From the IMG/VR virus record IMGVR_UViG_3300034358_000032, positions 1-64,000 of that record: 64,000 bases of DNA; one strand, given 5' to 3'. Each line of letters begins with the position of its first letter. Position 1 is the stretch's first letter. Both the position numbers and the translations under genes were made by a program. Source of the DNA: a virus. This document shows positions 43,156-50,337 of this stretch, one piece after another. The notes below the pieces were generated by a model. It was not told where the DNA came from. It ran no database searches and saw only the letters and a program-made list of their open reading frames with translations.

Positions 43156-44193
43156 GTGCTTCACGCAAACCATTCCGGACGCCCGATCCAGGCAAGCGAC
43201 CTTCACGTCATCGGTGTCTACAGCAACCCCAACCGCTACAAGGTGCGTCCCCGCCTGCTGCGCGAGTGGTTGCCCAAGGTGCAGGCCTCCGGCGCGTCGC
43301 TCACTCTGGTCGAGTATGCCTTCGGGGACCGGACCTACGAGTTCACCCAGGCGGAAATGCCGGACGTTAACCTGCTGCAAGTCCGCGGCAGTCAGGAGAT
43401 TTGGCTGCAATACGCGCTCTACAATTTCGGCATCGCGCACCTGCCGAACCATGCGCGCTACATCTGCGTCCAGGACACCGATGTCGAACACGTCCGCGAG
43501 GACTGGGCGCTCGAGGCGGTGCATATGCTCCAGCACCACAAAGTCGGCCAGACCTGGGGGACGAGCGTCGATCTCAACCCGTCCCACGACGCCGAGCCCA
43601 ACGAGCATAAGAACTGGGTTGACCGTTCATTCTGCGCGGCTTGGCTGGTGGGCGATGTCGATCTCGGCAAAGGCCCCTACATTCCCCGCTACAGCCGGGC
43701 GATGCTGCCGAACAAGGACAAGGATTGGCGCTCGCACACCGGCTATAGCTGGGCGTTCCGCCGCGAGGTGCTGACCGGCCTCGGCCGCCTACCCGACTGG
43801 CTGATTGCCGGATCCTCGGACTGGCACATGGCGTCCGGCTTCTGCGGCAAGCTGCGCCAGATGTGTGACACCGAGCTCGGCAAGGGCGGGGCGGGGCGCT
43901 ACTCCCAGGGCTACTACGACCGGCTGATTGAGTTCGCGCTGCTGTGCGACAAGCACGTTGGCATGGATATCGGGTGCGTCTCCGGCCTGCTGCTGCACTC
44001 GTGGCACGGCTCCAAGCGCCTGCGGTTCTACGGCGGCCGAGAGGCGATCCTGACCGAAGCGAAGTTCGATCCCTACAAGCACATGGCCTATGACGTCCAC
44101 GGCCTGCCCTACATCACCGCGACAGACCCGGCGTTGCGTGAAGGGCTGCGGCGCTACGGGCGGATGCGGAATGAGGACTCGATTGATCTCTGA
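43156..44193 (+). CDS. GT-A fold glycosyltransferase-like protein
   Basis: A 345-residue protein with a GTG start eight bases after the RlpA-like stop. It opens with a Rossmann-like strand (DLHVIGVYSNPNRY). The DxD-type Asp107-Thr-Asp109 (YICVQDTDVEHV) would bind metal and nucleotide sugar. GYSWAFRREVL (197-207), GSSDWHMA (219-226) and LLHSWHGSK (279-287) match conserved C-terminal blocks of phage and bacterial GT-A glycosyltransferases. The acceptor is unknown: host surface sugars, virion protein or DNA are all possible. No membrane segment. Confidence 0.75.
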   Translation: MLHANHSGRPIQASDLHVIGVYSNPNRYKVRPRLLREWLPKVQASGASLTLVEYAFGDRTYEFTQAEMPDVNLLQVRGSQEIWLQYALYNFGIAHLPNHARYICVQDTDVEHVREDWALEAVHMLQHHKVGQTWGTSVDLNPSHDAEPNEHKNWVDRSFCAAWLVGDVDLGKGPYIPRYSRAMLPNKDKDWRSHTGYSWAFRREVLTGLGRLPDWLIAGSSDWHMASGFCGKLRQMCDTELGKGGAGRYSQGYYDRLIEFALLCDKHVGMDIGCVSGLLLHSWHGSKRLRFYGGREAILTEAKFDPYKHMAYDVHGLPYITATDPALREGLRRYGRMRNEDSIDL

Positions 44194-44194
44194 G

Positions 44195-44479
44195 ATGCGC
44201 TTGATGCTCCCGGCCCTTTTCCTGTTCCTCGCGGCAGCGGCTATGGCGCTGGCCGGTTGGCGGATCATCGTTGATGGCCGCCAGACGCAGCACGAGATTG
44301 TCGCTAACGAGGCCATCATCCAGGCCCTTCAAATCGACGCGGCGGGTCACACGAAACGGATTGAGTTCCAGGATCGGGAGCTTGCGGCGCAGCGGCAGTT
44401 GCTCCTGGCGGCGGAGGCGTGGATGGCGGCGCGGAAAGCCTTGCCGGCGCCGTCGCCACCCGGGGAACCCGCCCCCTAG
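44195..44479 (+). CDS. Small membrane-anchored coiled-coil protein
   Basis: A 94-residue protein starting one base after the glycosyltransferase stop. A single membrane segment (about residues 4-22) is followed by a coiled coil and a short Pro/Ala end. The last 164 bases overlap, on the opposite strand, the 3' end of the convergent gene at 44316-45113. Real gene by its coupling to the glycosyltransferase; an anchoring or spanin-like role cannot be told apart. Confidence 0.5.
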   Translation: MRLMLPALFLFLAAAAMALAGWRIIVDGRQTQHEIVANEAIIQALQIDAAGHTKRIEFQDRELAAQRQLLLAAEAWMAARKALPAPSPPGEPAP

Positions 44480-45113
44480 CCGTCCCGAGCATAGAGGCTT
44501 TGACCCGCGCCATGATCTCGCGGACGCTCGTGCCTTTTCGGGCGATGATGGGCAAACAGCTAGAAGAAGAAGAAGAATCTAATACATTGCCCATCAGGCC
44601 GTCAGGCGGTTCCACGGAGTAGCGTTCGCTACCCTCATCGTACTGAGAACCTACCGTTTGGTTGCCCGGCGAAGGTAAAGGCGGCTCGGGAAGGGGAGCG
44701 GGCGGAACCGGCGCGGTGACCACGATGTCCGGCTCGGGTGCGGGGTCTGCGGGGTCAGACTCGGGCTCGGGAAGCAGGAGCACGTAACCGTTGGTGGCTT
44801 GGTCGGCCTTGACCCGGCGCATCATCCAGTTGAGCAGCCCGGCGGCCTTCAGCGCCTTGATGGCCCGCTCCACGCTCGGCTCCGACCGGCGAGCCAGTTC
44901 ACCCAGGCGGGCGTATCCGGGACAGCAGATCCCCTCCAGCGACAGACAGGACAGCAGAGCGCGGGCGACATCCGCCGTGGCCGAGGCCGTCCCGAAGCGG
45001 ACGTGAACCTGAAAGGTCCAGCGAGCCCGTTCCCAGGCGTGAAGCGGTTGGCGGGGAGCCGGGGACTCTACTGATCCCGGTCTGTAGCGACGGCGTGGTG
45101 ACTGATCTGACAT
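44316..45113 (-). CDS. Winged-helix DNA-binding protein, possible replication protein
   Basis: A 265-residue protein. Residues about 33-100 are a winged-helix (FQVHVRFGTASATADVARAL, then CPGYARLGELARRSEPSVER and IKALKAAGLLNW). The rest is Pro/Ala/Glu- and then Ser-rich, without clear structure. Such N-terminal winged helices are common in phage replication-initiation and helicase-loading proteins and in plasmid Rep proteins. Its start faces the 367-base gap at 45114-45480. Its end overlaps the gene at 44195-44479. Confidence 0.6.
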   Translation of the reverse strand: MSDQSPRRRYRPGSVESPAPRQPLHAWERARWTFQVHVRFGTASATADVARALLSCLSLEGICCPGYARLGELARRSEPSVERAIKALKAAGLLNWMMRRVKADQATNGYVLLLPEPESDPADPAPEPDIVVTAPVPPAPLPEPPLPSPGNQTVGSQYDEGSERYSVEPPDGLMGNVLDSSSSSSCLPIIARKGTSVREIMARVKASMLGTARGRVPRVATAPARLSAPPSTPPPPGATAAAPQAPDPGTQSVSCDPPRRFEGPG

Positions 45114-45480
45114 CCGAACCTCCTGGCGAGGCCGGGTCGTCTCCGTTCACGAAAGGCGGAACCACACAAAGAGCGCACTTTCCCGGAGCAACGAGGGGTT
45201 GCTTTTGCGGGGTGAGTTGGCGATATTCGGGGGGAAGGGTTGTTCTTTCCTCGTGGCGCTCTTGCAAAGCGTTCCCGAAAATCTTTCTAGGTTTTCTTTG
45301 TGTGGGTCGTCTCCGTCGTGGGGGACGGCCCAAACTCTTTCTAGGGTTGTAAACTCCGATAACGTTGCGCGCATCCTGCCGAAGTTCCGGGCGGCCCGCA
45401 AACCTTCTGTTGTCATCTGCGGGATTGTCAGCCCCCCGAATCGCCGAATCCGCGGCGACTCGGCGTCAACAACCGGTGAT
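45114..45480. promoter_or_regulatory. Intergenic region with a repeated TCTTTCTAGG
   Basis: A 367-base gap without a gene. TCTTTCTAGG occurs at 45282-45291 and 45336-45345, 54 bases apart, in an A+T-rich context, suggesting paired binding sites. GGGTCGTCTCCGT occurs at about 45125-45137 and 45304-45316. An imperfect hairpin spans about 45304-45331. It probably holds the promoter of the minus-strand winged-helix gene and perhaps a replication origin. Confidence 0.4.
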
Positions 45481-45696
45481 CTACTCCGGCGGAAGCAGCT
45501 CGGTATGACACGCCCGCGCAAGAACCAGCAGCCGGGCGCCATGCAGGGCGATGAAGGAACAGGTCTCGCCGGTCTGCATCTGCGTGCAGAGGGGAACCAT
45601 TTCCGCGAAGGTGTCGAGGATGAGCCGGTCCTTCAGCGCGCGAACGTCGATCTCTGCGCTGGTGCGTTGCTTGGCCGGACGAATGGGCGTGTCCAA
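45481..45696 (-). CDS. Small hypothetical protein
   Basis: A 71-residue protein. A TTG start at 45696 is chosen because AGGAAGG lies six bases before it; an earlier TTG at 45720 has no such site. The protein has a helical first half (EIDVRALKDRLILDTFAEMV) and two Cys. No domain recognised. It is separate from the next operon upstream by about 62 bases. Confidence 0.5.
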   Translation of the reverse strand: MDTPIRPAKQRTSAEIDVRALKDRLILDTFAEMVPLCTQMQTGETCSFIALHGARLLVLARACHTELLPPE

Positions 45697-45758
45697 AATA
45701 AACCTTCCTTCTGCGATCAAAACTTATACCGCCGGAAAGGTCTAATAAGTCACTGAAG

Positions 45759-45986
45759 TCATTGTTCCGGACGGGCCGATTTCTCAACCGCCACGATCCG
45801 GTTCGTGACTATGGATCGATAGGCGCCATCGGCCCCGAGAAGCAAGGGAATGACATCGATGTGCCCCTGGAAGATGCCATCGAAGTGCACCATTAGGGAA
45901 GCACCGTTCGGCGACGCGAGACCGATCCAGGCGTCCATGGACTGCCCATCCGAAAAGATCGTGACGCCGTCGCCGCGGGCCCACAT
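45759..45986 (-). CDS. Small hypothetical protein
   Basis: A 75-residue protein starting at the ATG (45986) that overlaps the upstream stop as ATGA. Mainly beta (GVTIFSDGQSM, SLMVHFDG, HIDVIPLLLGADG). A longer frame to 46097 lies inside the neighbour gene and is rejected. No family recognised. Confidence 0.55.
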   Translation of the reverse strand: MWARGDGVTIFSDGQSMDAWIGLASPNGASLMVHFDGIFQGHIDVIPLLLGADGAYRSIVTNRIVAVEKSARPEQ

Positions 45987-46231
45987 CAATGTTGTGACCG
46001 GAACCAGCTCATAGCGGCATCGGAGGCCATGAACACGCGGTAGAGCCGGTTGTCCTCGCCGACCGCGAGCGGGGTGACGTCGATCAGCCGGACCCAATCC
46101 TCCATCAGCAACGCCTCGAAAGCCTTCTGTTCCTCGGGGGTGCCGAACCCGGCGCCGAGCGGGATCGCGAACTTGCCGCCATCTGTCGCCAGCTTCAACA
46201 CCGCAAAGCGGGCGGTCTCATCCTCGGTCAA
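45986..46231 (-). CDS. Small hypothetical protein
   Basis: An 81-residue protein starting MTEDETARFAV. Mixed helix and strand, no recognised domain; DWVRLIDVTPLAVGE and the C-terminal helix look globular. ATGA overlaps join it to both neighbours in the operon 46659-45759. A regulatory or accessory protein is possible, unproven. Confidence 0.55.
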   Translation of the reverse strand: MTEDETARFAVLKLATDGGKFAIPLGAGFGTPEEQKAFEALLMEDWVRLIDVTPLAVGEDNRLYRVFMASDAAMSWFRSQH

Positions 46232-46659
46232 TGAGCGGCCCCGTTGAGCCGCTCGTGGTCAGCCTCGAGGTGCTCGATGGTCTTCGGCCGACGTGACCCG
46301 GGGGCTTTCTCGGGGAGGCCGCGTGCCACACGCAGGTATAGGCGAACCGTCGATGCCGAATCCCTGGCAAGGCTGGCCGGAGGGTTCTTGCCGACAGCCT
46401 TGTGCGCCTCAAGCGACGCTTGGATGGCCGCCGCGATCCCGACCAGATCAAGGTTCAGGATGTGGTCATCGGGGTGCGGCTGGCGGTCTTCCTCGGTCTT
46501 CGGCGGGATCACCATGCCGGCTTGCTCTCCGGCCAGTTTGTGGACGGCATCGGCCATCCATTCGGCCATCGTCTGGTCCTGTGCGTTGGCGCATTTAAGG
46601 GCGAGTTGGCGCACTTTGACCGGCACGTTCTTGATCGTCCACGGGGCTGTTTCGCGCAT
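46228..46659 (-). CDS. Possible ribbon-helix-helix protein
   Basis: A 143-residue protein. The first 45 residues (WTIKNVPVKVRQLALKCANA, then QTMAEWMADAVHKLAGEQ) have the strand-helix-helix pattern of Arc/MetJ-like DNA-binding proteins. A middle stretch contains ILNLDLVGIAAAIQASLEA and the C-terminal half is basic. It is first in its operon and sits behind the promoter-like motif at 46691-46735, so it could be an autoregulator. The start at 46659 has AAGGA eleven bases upstream. Confidence 0.55.
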   Translation of the reverse strand: MRETAPWTIKNVPVKVRQLALKCANAQDQTMAEWMADAVHKLAGEQAGMVIPPKTEEDRQPHPDDHILNLDLVGIAAAIQASLEAHKAVGKNPPASLARDSASTVRLYLRVARGLPEKAPGSRRPKTIEHLEADHERLNGAAH

Positions 46660-46690
46660 ATTGGCGGGTTCCTTGCGGTTCCAGGCGGCT

Positions 46691-46735
46691 TAAAAGGATT
46701 CGGGGTTTGCCCGACAGTCAAACCGCTTTAGTGCG
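46691..46735 (-). promoter_or_regulatory. Promoter candidate with ACTAAAGCGG-TTGAC motif
   Basis: Minus-strand reading gives ACTAAAGCGGTTTGACT, containing a TTGACT -35-like box (46716-46721), then CTTTTA at about 46691-46696 (19-base spacer). The same 15-base motif occurs at 49904-49918 (14 of 15 identical) upstream of the recombination operon, with TTGACA and CTTTTA 17 bases apart. The pair suggests a phage early promoter type. Confidence 0.5.
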
Positions 46736-46774
46736 CGTATCGGCCGAAAATGCAACCTTCTGAACGTGACGTTG

Positions 46775-47002
46775 TCATGCTCGTGATCTGACACGGCGCC
46801 GTTTAGGTGGGGCGCGTTCCTCTGACTTGAGCCATGGAAACCCGTCCACCTTGGCGCAATCGAAGCCGCACCAGCAGCGTTCGTAGGCGTGGCGATCTTG
46901 GCCCCACATAGTGACAATCGTCACTCCCTGCCTGCCGCACACTGCGCAGTGCGCGGCCGCCAGGGTGAAGCGGGGCGCCGGTGTCGGCGCTGCCACGTTC
47001 AT
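46775..47002 (-). CDS. Small zinc-finger-like protein
   Basis: A 75-residue protein with a CxxC pair (HCAVCGRQ) and a later CxC/C set (ERCWCGFDC), a probable single zinc-binding unit, followed by a very basic tail (PPKRRRVRSR). Such proteins are common in phage early operons. Overlaps the next upstream gene as ATGA. Nucleic-acid binding inferred. Confidence 0.6.
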   Translation of the reverse strand: MNVAAPTPAPRFTLAAAHCAVCGRQGVTIVTMWGQDRHAYERCWCGFDCAKVDGFPWLKSEERAPPKRRRVRSRA

Positions 47003-47238
47003 GCCGTCTCGATAGCCGCTTTCCGCCCGCGCGCCGGGCGCTCGATCGGCTTGGGCTCGGTCCGCTCAGCAGCGCGAAGCACATCGACGGCCGACCAATG
47101 GACGCGCGGGCCGTCCTCGCTGCCGAGGCGAGCCACCGGAAGTTCCTCGAGGTGACGTTGCAGGTGACCGGTCAGGTCCGACACGCTCACCGAATCATCG
47201 ACCGGAACTCGTACGCGAACATCCAACAGCTTGGTCAT
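46999..47238 (-). CDS. Small hypothetical protein
   Basis: A 79-residue protein starting at an ATG (47238) overlapping the stop of the ATPase gene. Beta-rich N-terminal half (LLDVRVRVPVDD), then a helix and a basic end. It is part of the recombination operon and may be an accessory; no domain recognised. Confidence 0.5.
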   Translation of the reverse strand: MTKLLDVRVRVPVDDSVSVSDLTGHLQRHLEELPVARLGSEDGPRVHWSAVDVLRAAERTEPKPIERPARGRKAAIETA

Positions 47239-48398
47239 GATGCCATTTCCTTTACTTCTGTCCGCGCCCAACTCGCCTTGATGGCGACGTCCAACTGCGC
47301 GTGCATTTCGGGTTTGTTCTTCTTCAGCCAAGCGACCCGATCCCGGTTCGCCTTGTCGTCCACGATGGCGTAGTGCTCGGCCCGGAGCTTCACGCCCTCG
47401 AACTTGGCGATCAGCTCCGCAAGCGCGGCCTCGGTCTTGGTCGGCGGCTTGGCTCCCTGCTCGGGCTGACCGGCGGGCAAACTCGGGGGCGTTTCGGGCA
47501 AACCTTCAGGAGTTCCGCCGGGCGGCGGGGGGTCATCGAACCGGTCGGGCGGGGCTTCGTCAGGCTCCGGGGGCGGGGCGCCCCTGGCCTGGACGGCCGT
47601 GGGCCTCGGCTTCTCCGCCTTGGCCTGGCCGTCCGGCTTCTCGCCGCGGGCCCATGCGCCAAGCCTCCGCCCGGTCTCCTCGTCCATCTGCGCGTTGAGG
47701 TCGATCAGGCCGTCCAGCTTGTCGAAGTGCTTGAGCCATGCCGGGACGCCAGGGCGCTTGCCGTCGAAGATGAAGGAGGCGGTCATCGCGTAGGGGATGT
47801 CGCCGCCGCAAATCGGCTGATAGCCGGCATCGGTCGGTTTGGTCTTGACCCGGCCTTGCGCGTCGGTCGTCTGGACCATCTCGATCTTCTTGTCCGCATG
47901 GCAGCAGAGGATGACGTGCATGTTCAACTGCCAGAGCCTTTGCAGCAGGTGCTTATGCTCGCCCTTCGGCTTGATCCAGGCAGCCATCTTGCAGGCCTCG
48001 CGCCGGGCCCAATCGTTGTTCGGGACCATCCGCTGCAACTCGGCCTCGAACATATCTAATAGACCACCAGGCCCTACGTGCTCGTGCGTGAAGCTGTCGC
48101 AGATCCAGACCGCAGCCTTGGCGCGCTGAGCGGAGACGGCCGCCAGTTCGAACTTGGCCGGGTTGAACGGCTCTTTTAATTCGAGGTGGAGAAACTCGAA
48201 GTCGTCGGCGTAGTGCAGCATCCGGCCGTGCTCGGTGTCGCAGCCGAGGATGGGACCGCCATTCGCGAGCCCGGTCGCCACGCGCAGCGCCGACTTGGTC
48301 TTGCCGCTGCCGGACGGCCCCGCGAACATCATCAGCAGGCCGCTGTTGCGGCGCTTGGCCGGGCTGTAAATCAGGTCGCTATCGGGCGCTTTGCTCAT
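47235..48398 (-). CDS. RecA/Sak4-like ATPase (AAA_24 type)
   Basis: A 387-residue protein. The start at 48398 (MSKAPDSD) gives a Walker A GPSGSGKT at residues 27-34. A Walker B-like AAVWICDSFT and a strand VILCCHADKK follow, the pattern of short RecA-like phage recombinases and AAA_24 ATPases. The C-terminal about 150 residues are Pro/Glu/Ala-rich with a terminal helix. Next to a RecE-like nuclease, it may load annealing activity or act as a RecA-like strand-annealing factor. The precise subfamily is not certain by eye. Confidence 0.72.
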   Translation of the reverse strand: MSKAPDSDLIYSPAKRRNSGLLMMFAGPSGSGKTKSALRVATGLANGGPILGCDTEHGRMLHYADDFEFLHLELKEPFNPAKFELAAVSAQRAKAAVWICDSFTHEHVGPGGLLDMFEAELQRMVPNNDWARREACKMAAWIKPKGEHKHLLQRLWQLNMHVILCCHADKKIEMVQTTDAQGRVKTKPTDAGYQPICGGDIPYAMTASFIFDGKRPGVPAWLKHFDKLDGLIDLNAQMDEETGRRLGAWARGEKPDGQAKAEKPRPTAVQARGAPPPEPDEAPPDRFDDPPPPGGTPEGLPETPPSLPAGQPEQGAKPPTKTEAALAELIAKFEGVKLRAEHYAIVDDKANRDRVAWLKKNKPEMHAQLDVAIKASWARTEVKEMAS

Positions 48399-48718
48399 GG
48401 GAAATAGGTGATCGGGAGCGTGAGCTGCTGTTGCAGGTAGAGAGCAACGCACCGGGCGCTACGCCGCTCGTTGTTGGTCCAGAGCGGTGAGGCCTCGGCC
48501 GCCTTGATGGCGCGGTCGATCGCGGCCGCAACCTCGGAACGCTCAACCCATCTGGCGGTATCGAGTGGGGGCGGGGGCTCGGTGCGAACGACGCGCAACG
48601 TGGGTTCCTGGCGGCGCCGGTCGGGCTGGACACAGAAGGTGGCGAGCACATCGCCATGGCCCGCTTCCGCCAGTTCCGGCGGCCGGCGGAAGAACGTCAG
48701 CAGGCGGTTGAGGGTCAT
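48395..48718 (-). CDS. Hypothetical protein of the recombination operon
   Basis: A 107-residue protein starting MTLNRLLTFF at 48718, overlapping both neighbours (ATGA). Central part rich in Arg/Pro, C-terminal half helical with several Trp/Leu. No domain recognised. Placed between the nuclease and ATPase, it may be an accessory of the recombination system. Confidence 0.5.
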   Translation of the reverse strand: MTLNRLLTFFRRPPELAEAGHGDVLATFCVQPDRRRQEPTLRVVRTEPPPPLDTARWVERSEVAAAIDRAIKAAEASPLWTNNERRSARCVALYLQQQLTLPITYFP

Positions 48719-49824
48719 CCGGCAAAGTCTCCTGTTTCCACCATCTGAACGCCGATCGGTATCTCGCGCGCCTGACGCATCAGGTCTTGCACCCGGGGCG
48801 ACAAGCCCGCCCGTTCCTCCCACTCGCGCACGATCCACGAGGGCGGATGCACGTACTGAGGCTCGTCCGGGTAGCCTGGCCAGATGCCGGTATCGAGGCA
48901 GTTTTCCCATAGGGACAACCCGGCGCGAACCTTCTGGCCGGCGATGTCCAGGGCAACCGGCGTCATCTCGAACACCGCAATCGCATGGGGCGGGTTCTGC
49001 TCCACCACGCAGAACTTCATGCCGTCAGGCGGCTCACCGCGCACCATCTCGACGCCGCGCGCGTAGAAGCTGGCTTGCAGATCGCCGCCGTTTTCGAATG
49101 CGGCCCGCGACCACTTGCCGAGGCTGGCCGCGCCCGCGGTCGTCTTCAGGTCCCATAGCGCGGCCTCGGGGTTATCGGGCAACCAATCGACCCGAGCACG
49201 GCACCAGATCGGACCGTCTCGCCAGATCACGGTCTGCTCCGCCTTGCCCTGGGTGAAGGCTCCGGTCCTGGCGCGAAAGGCCTCGAGGACATCGATCAGC
49301 CGCATGGCTCGGCCGTAGGCCTTGGTCAGCAGCGGGATCATGCCATCGACATAGGCTGCGGCGCGGGCCTCCTTGGCGAGCTTGGTGCGCCAATCGGGAA
49401 AGTCCACGCGCTGAATGATCGACCGGTTTTGCAGGAACGAAGCATGCGCGGCGGAGCCGACATCCATCACTTCGTCATCGCTGCCGGCGTCCGGATTGTT
49501 GAGGCCGCCGAGCCGGGGATGCAGGCAATACGCATGGGCCGGAGACAGGTCCACCAGGCGCTTGAGAATCGACCGGGACAGCGACGGCTTGACGCAGGGG
49601 TCGGCGTGATAGTCGGCCTCGTGCATCTCGTAGATGCCGGGCTCACGAATGATCAACGGCTCCCGAACAGGGATTGTTATGATATCGGATGTTTCCGGTT
49701 TCTGATCCGTGGGAATATCTACCACGGCGGAACGATCCACGTTTTTGGTGTCCCACCAGTCCGTAAGTGCAGGTTTAACCAATGGTTTGACCGCTGTTTC
49801 TCGTGGAGCGTTTTTTCGAGCCAT
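48715..49824 (-). CDS. RecE-like PD-(D/E)XK exonuclease
   Basis: A 369-residue nuclease of the RecE/DUF3799 type. The DYHADPCVKPSLSRSILKRL region (about 71-90) and GSAAHASFLQ (about 123-132) are family blocks; catalytic residues are Glu196 (or nearby), Asp213 (RARVDWL) and Asp225-Leu-Lys227 (LWDLKTT). It degrades double-stranded DNA 5'-3' to create single strands for annealing. It is first in the operon; the promoter-like motif lies at about 49880-49920. The N-terminal 50 residues are an unstructured extension. Confidence 0.85.
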   Translation of the reverse strand: MARKNAPRETAVKPLVKPALTDWWDTKNVDRSAVVDIPTDQKPETSDIITIPVREPLIIREPGIYEMHEADYHADPCVKPSLSRSILKRLVDLSPAHAYCLHPRLGGLNNPDAGSDDEVMDVGSAAHASFLQNRSIIQRVDFPDWRTKLAKEARAAAYVDGMIPLLTKAYGRAMRLIDVLEAFRARTGAFTQGKAEQTVIWRDGPIWCRARVDWLPDNPEAALWDLKTTAGAASLGKWSRAAFENGGDLQASFYARGVEMVRGEPPDGMKFCVVEQNPPHAIAVFEMTPVALDIAGQKVRAGLSLWENCLDTGIWPGYPDEPQYVHPPSWIVREWEERAGLSPRVQDLMRQAREIPIGVQMVETGDFAG

Positions 49825-49879
49825 AGCCTACCTTTTTCAGATAAAGCGCGATCCGGAACAAACGGCATCGTGAGCGCCT

Positions 49880-49960
49880 AAAAGCAATGCTGCGTTGTCA
49901 TTGTCAAGCCGCTTTAGTTGGGCCTTGCAAAAATGAACGATCCGTTGTCATTAGCGGCGC
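49880..49960. promoter_or_regulatory. Divergent promoter/operator region
   Basis: CGTTGTCATT occurs at 49893-49902 and again at 49943-49952, exactly 50 bases apart. Minus-strand TTGACA (at 49902-49907) with CTTTTA 17 bases on gives a promoter towards the RecE-like gene, and the shared motif ACTAAAGCGGCTTGA overlaps it. The site separates the nuclease gene from the divergent Cro-like regulator, so these are good candidate operators for that protein. A related CGTTGTCAT lies at 46770-46778. Confidence 0.55.
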
Positions 49961-50305
49961 ATGCCTGAGAAAGCCAACAAGACGTTCCTCGACGGCTGGA
50001 TGCGACAGCACGGTGTGACCAGCATCGCGATGGCTGAAACGTGCCAGACGACGCGGCAGTCGGTGCAGATATGGCGCCAAGGCAAACGCAGGATCGGCGT
50101 CGAATACGCGCGCCGGATCAGCGAGGCATACGAGATCCCTCTGCACATGCTGCGACCGGACGTTTGGGACGATCCAGCCAAAGCCGAGGGCGAGATTCAC
50201 GCCGCGAGAGGGCAATCCCCCTTGTCCTGTGCTGTGCGTGACGGCGGCGGTCGAAGCCGCAAGGGTCCGGCTCCTGTCCCGGGGTCGACCGCCGCCAACG
50301 CTTAG
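49961..50305 (+). CDS. Cro/YdaS-like helix-turn-helix regulator
   Basis: A 114-residue protein. Residues about 5-55 form a Cro-like HTH with the recognition helix around TTRQSVQIWRQGKRRI and the closing SEAYEIPLHMLRPDVW typical of YdaS/Cro-type proteins. The C-terminal 45 residues are Gly/Arg/Pro-rich and look disordered. It is divergent from the recombination operon and the paired CGTTGTCATT sites lie in between, so it is the likely regulator of that switch. Whether it is a repressor or anti-repressor cannot be told. Confidence 0.65.
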   Translation: MPEKANKTFLDGWMRQHGVTSIAMAETCQTTRQSVQIWRQGKRRIGVEYARRISEAYEIPLHMLRPDVWDDPAKAEGEIHAARGQSPLSCAVRDGGGRSRKGPAPVPGSTAANA

Positions 50306-50337
50306 TTCCCAACTTCAAAGTCAGAAAGAAGCTCGCA

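Noticed and set aside
45199-45756. 185-codon plus-strand frame opposite the 45481 gene
   Set aside because: It spans the regulatory gap and antisense of a better-supported gene; no domain and no good start.
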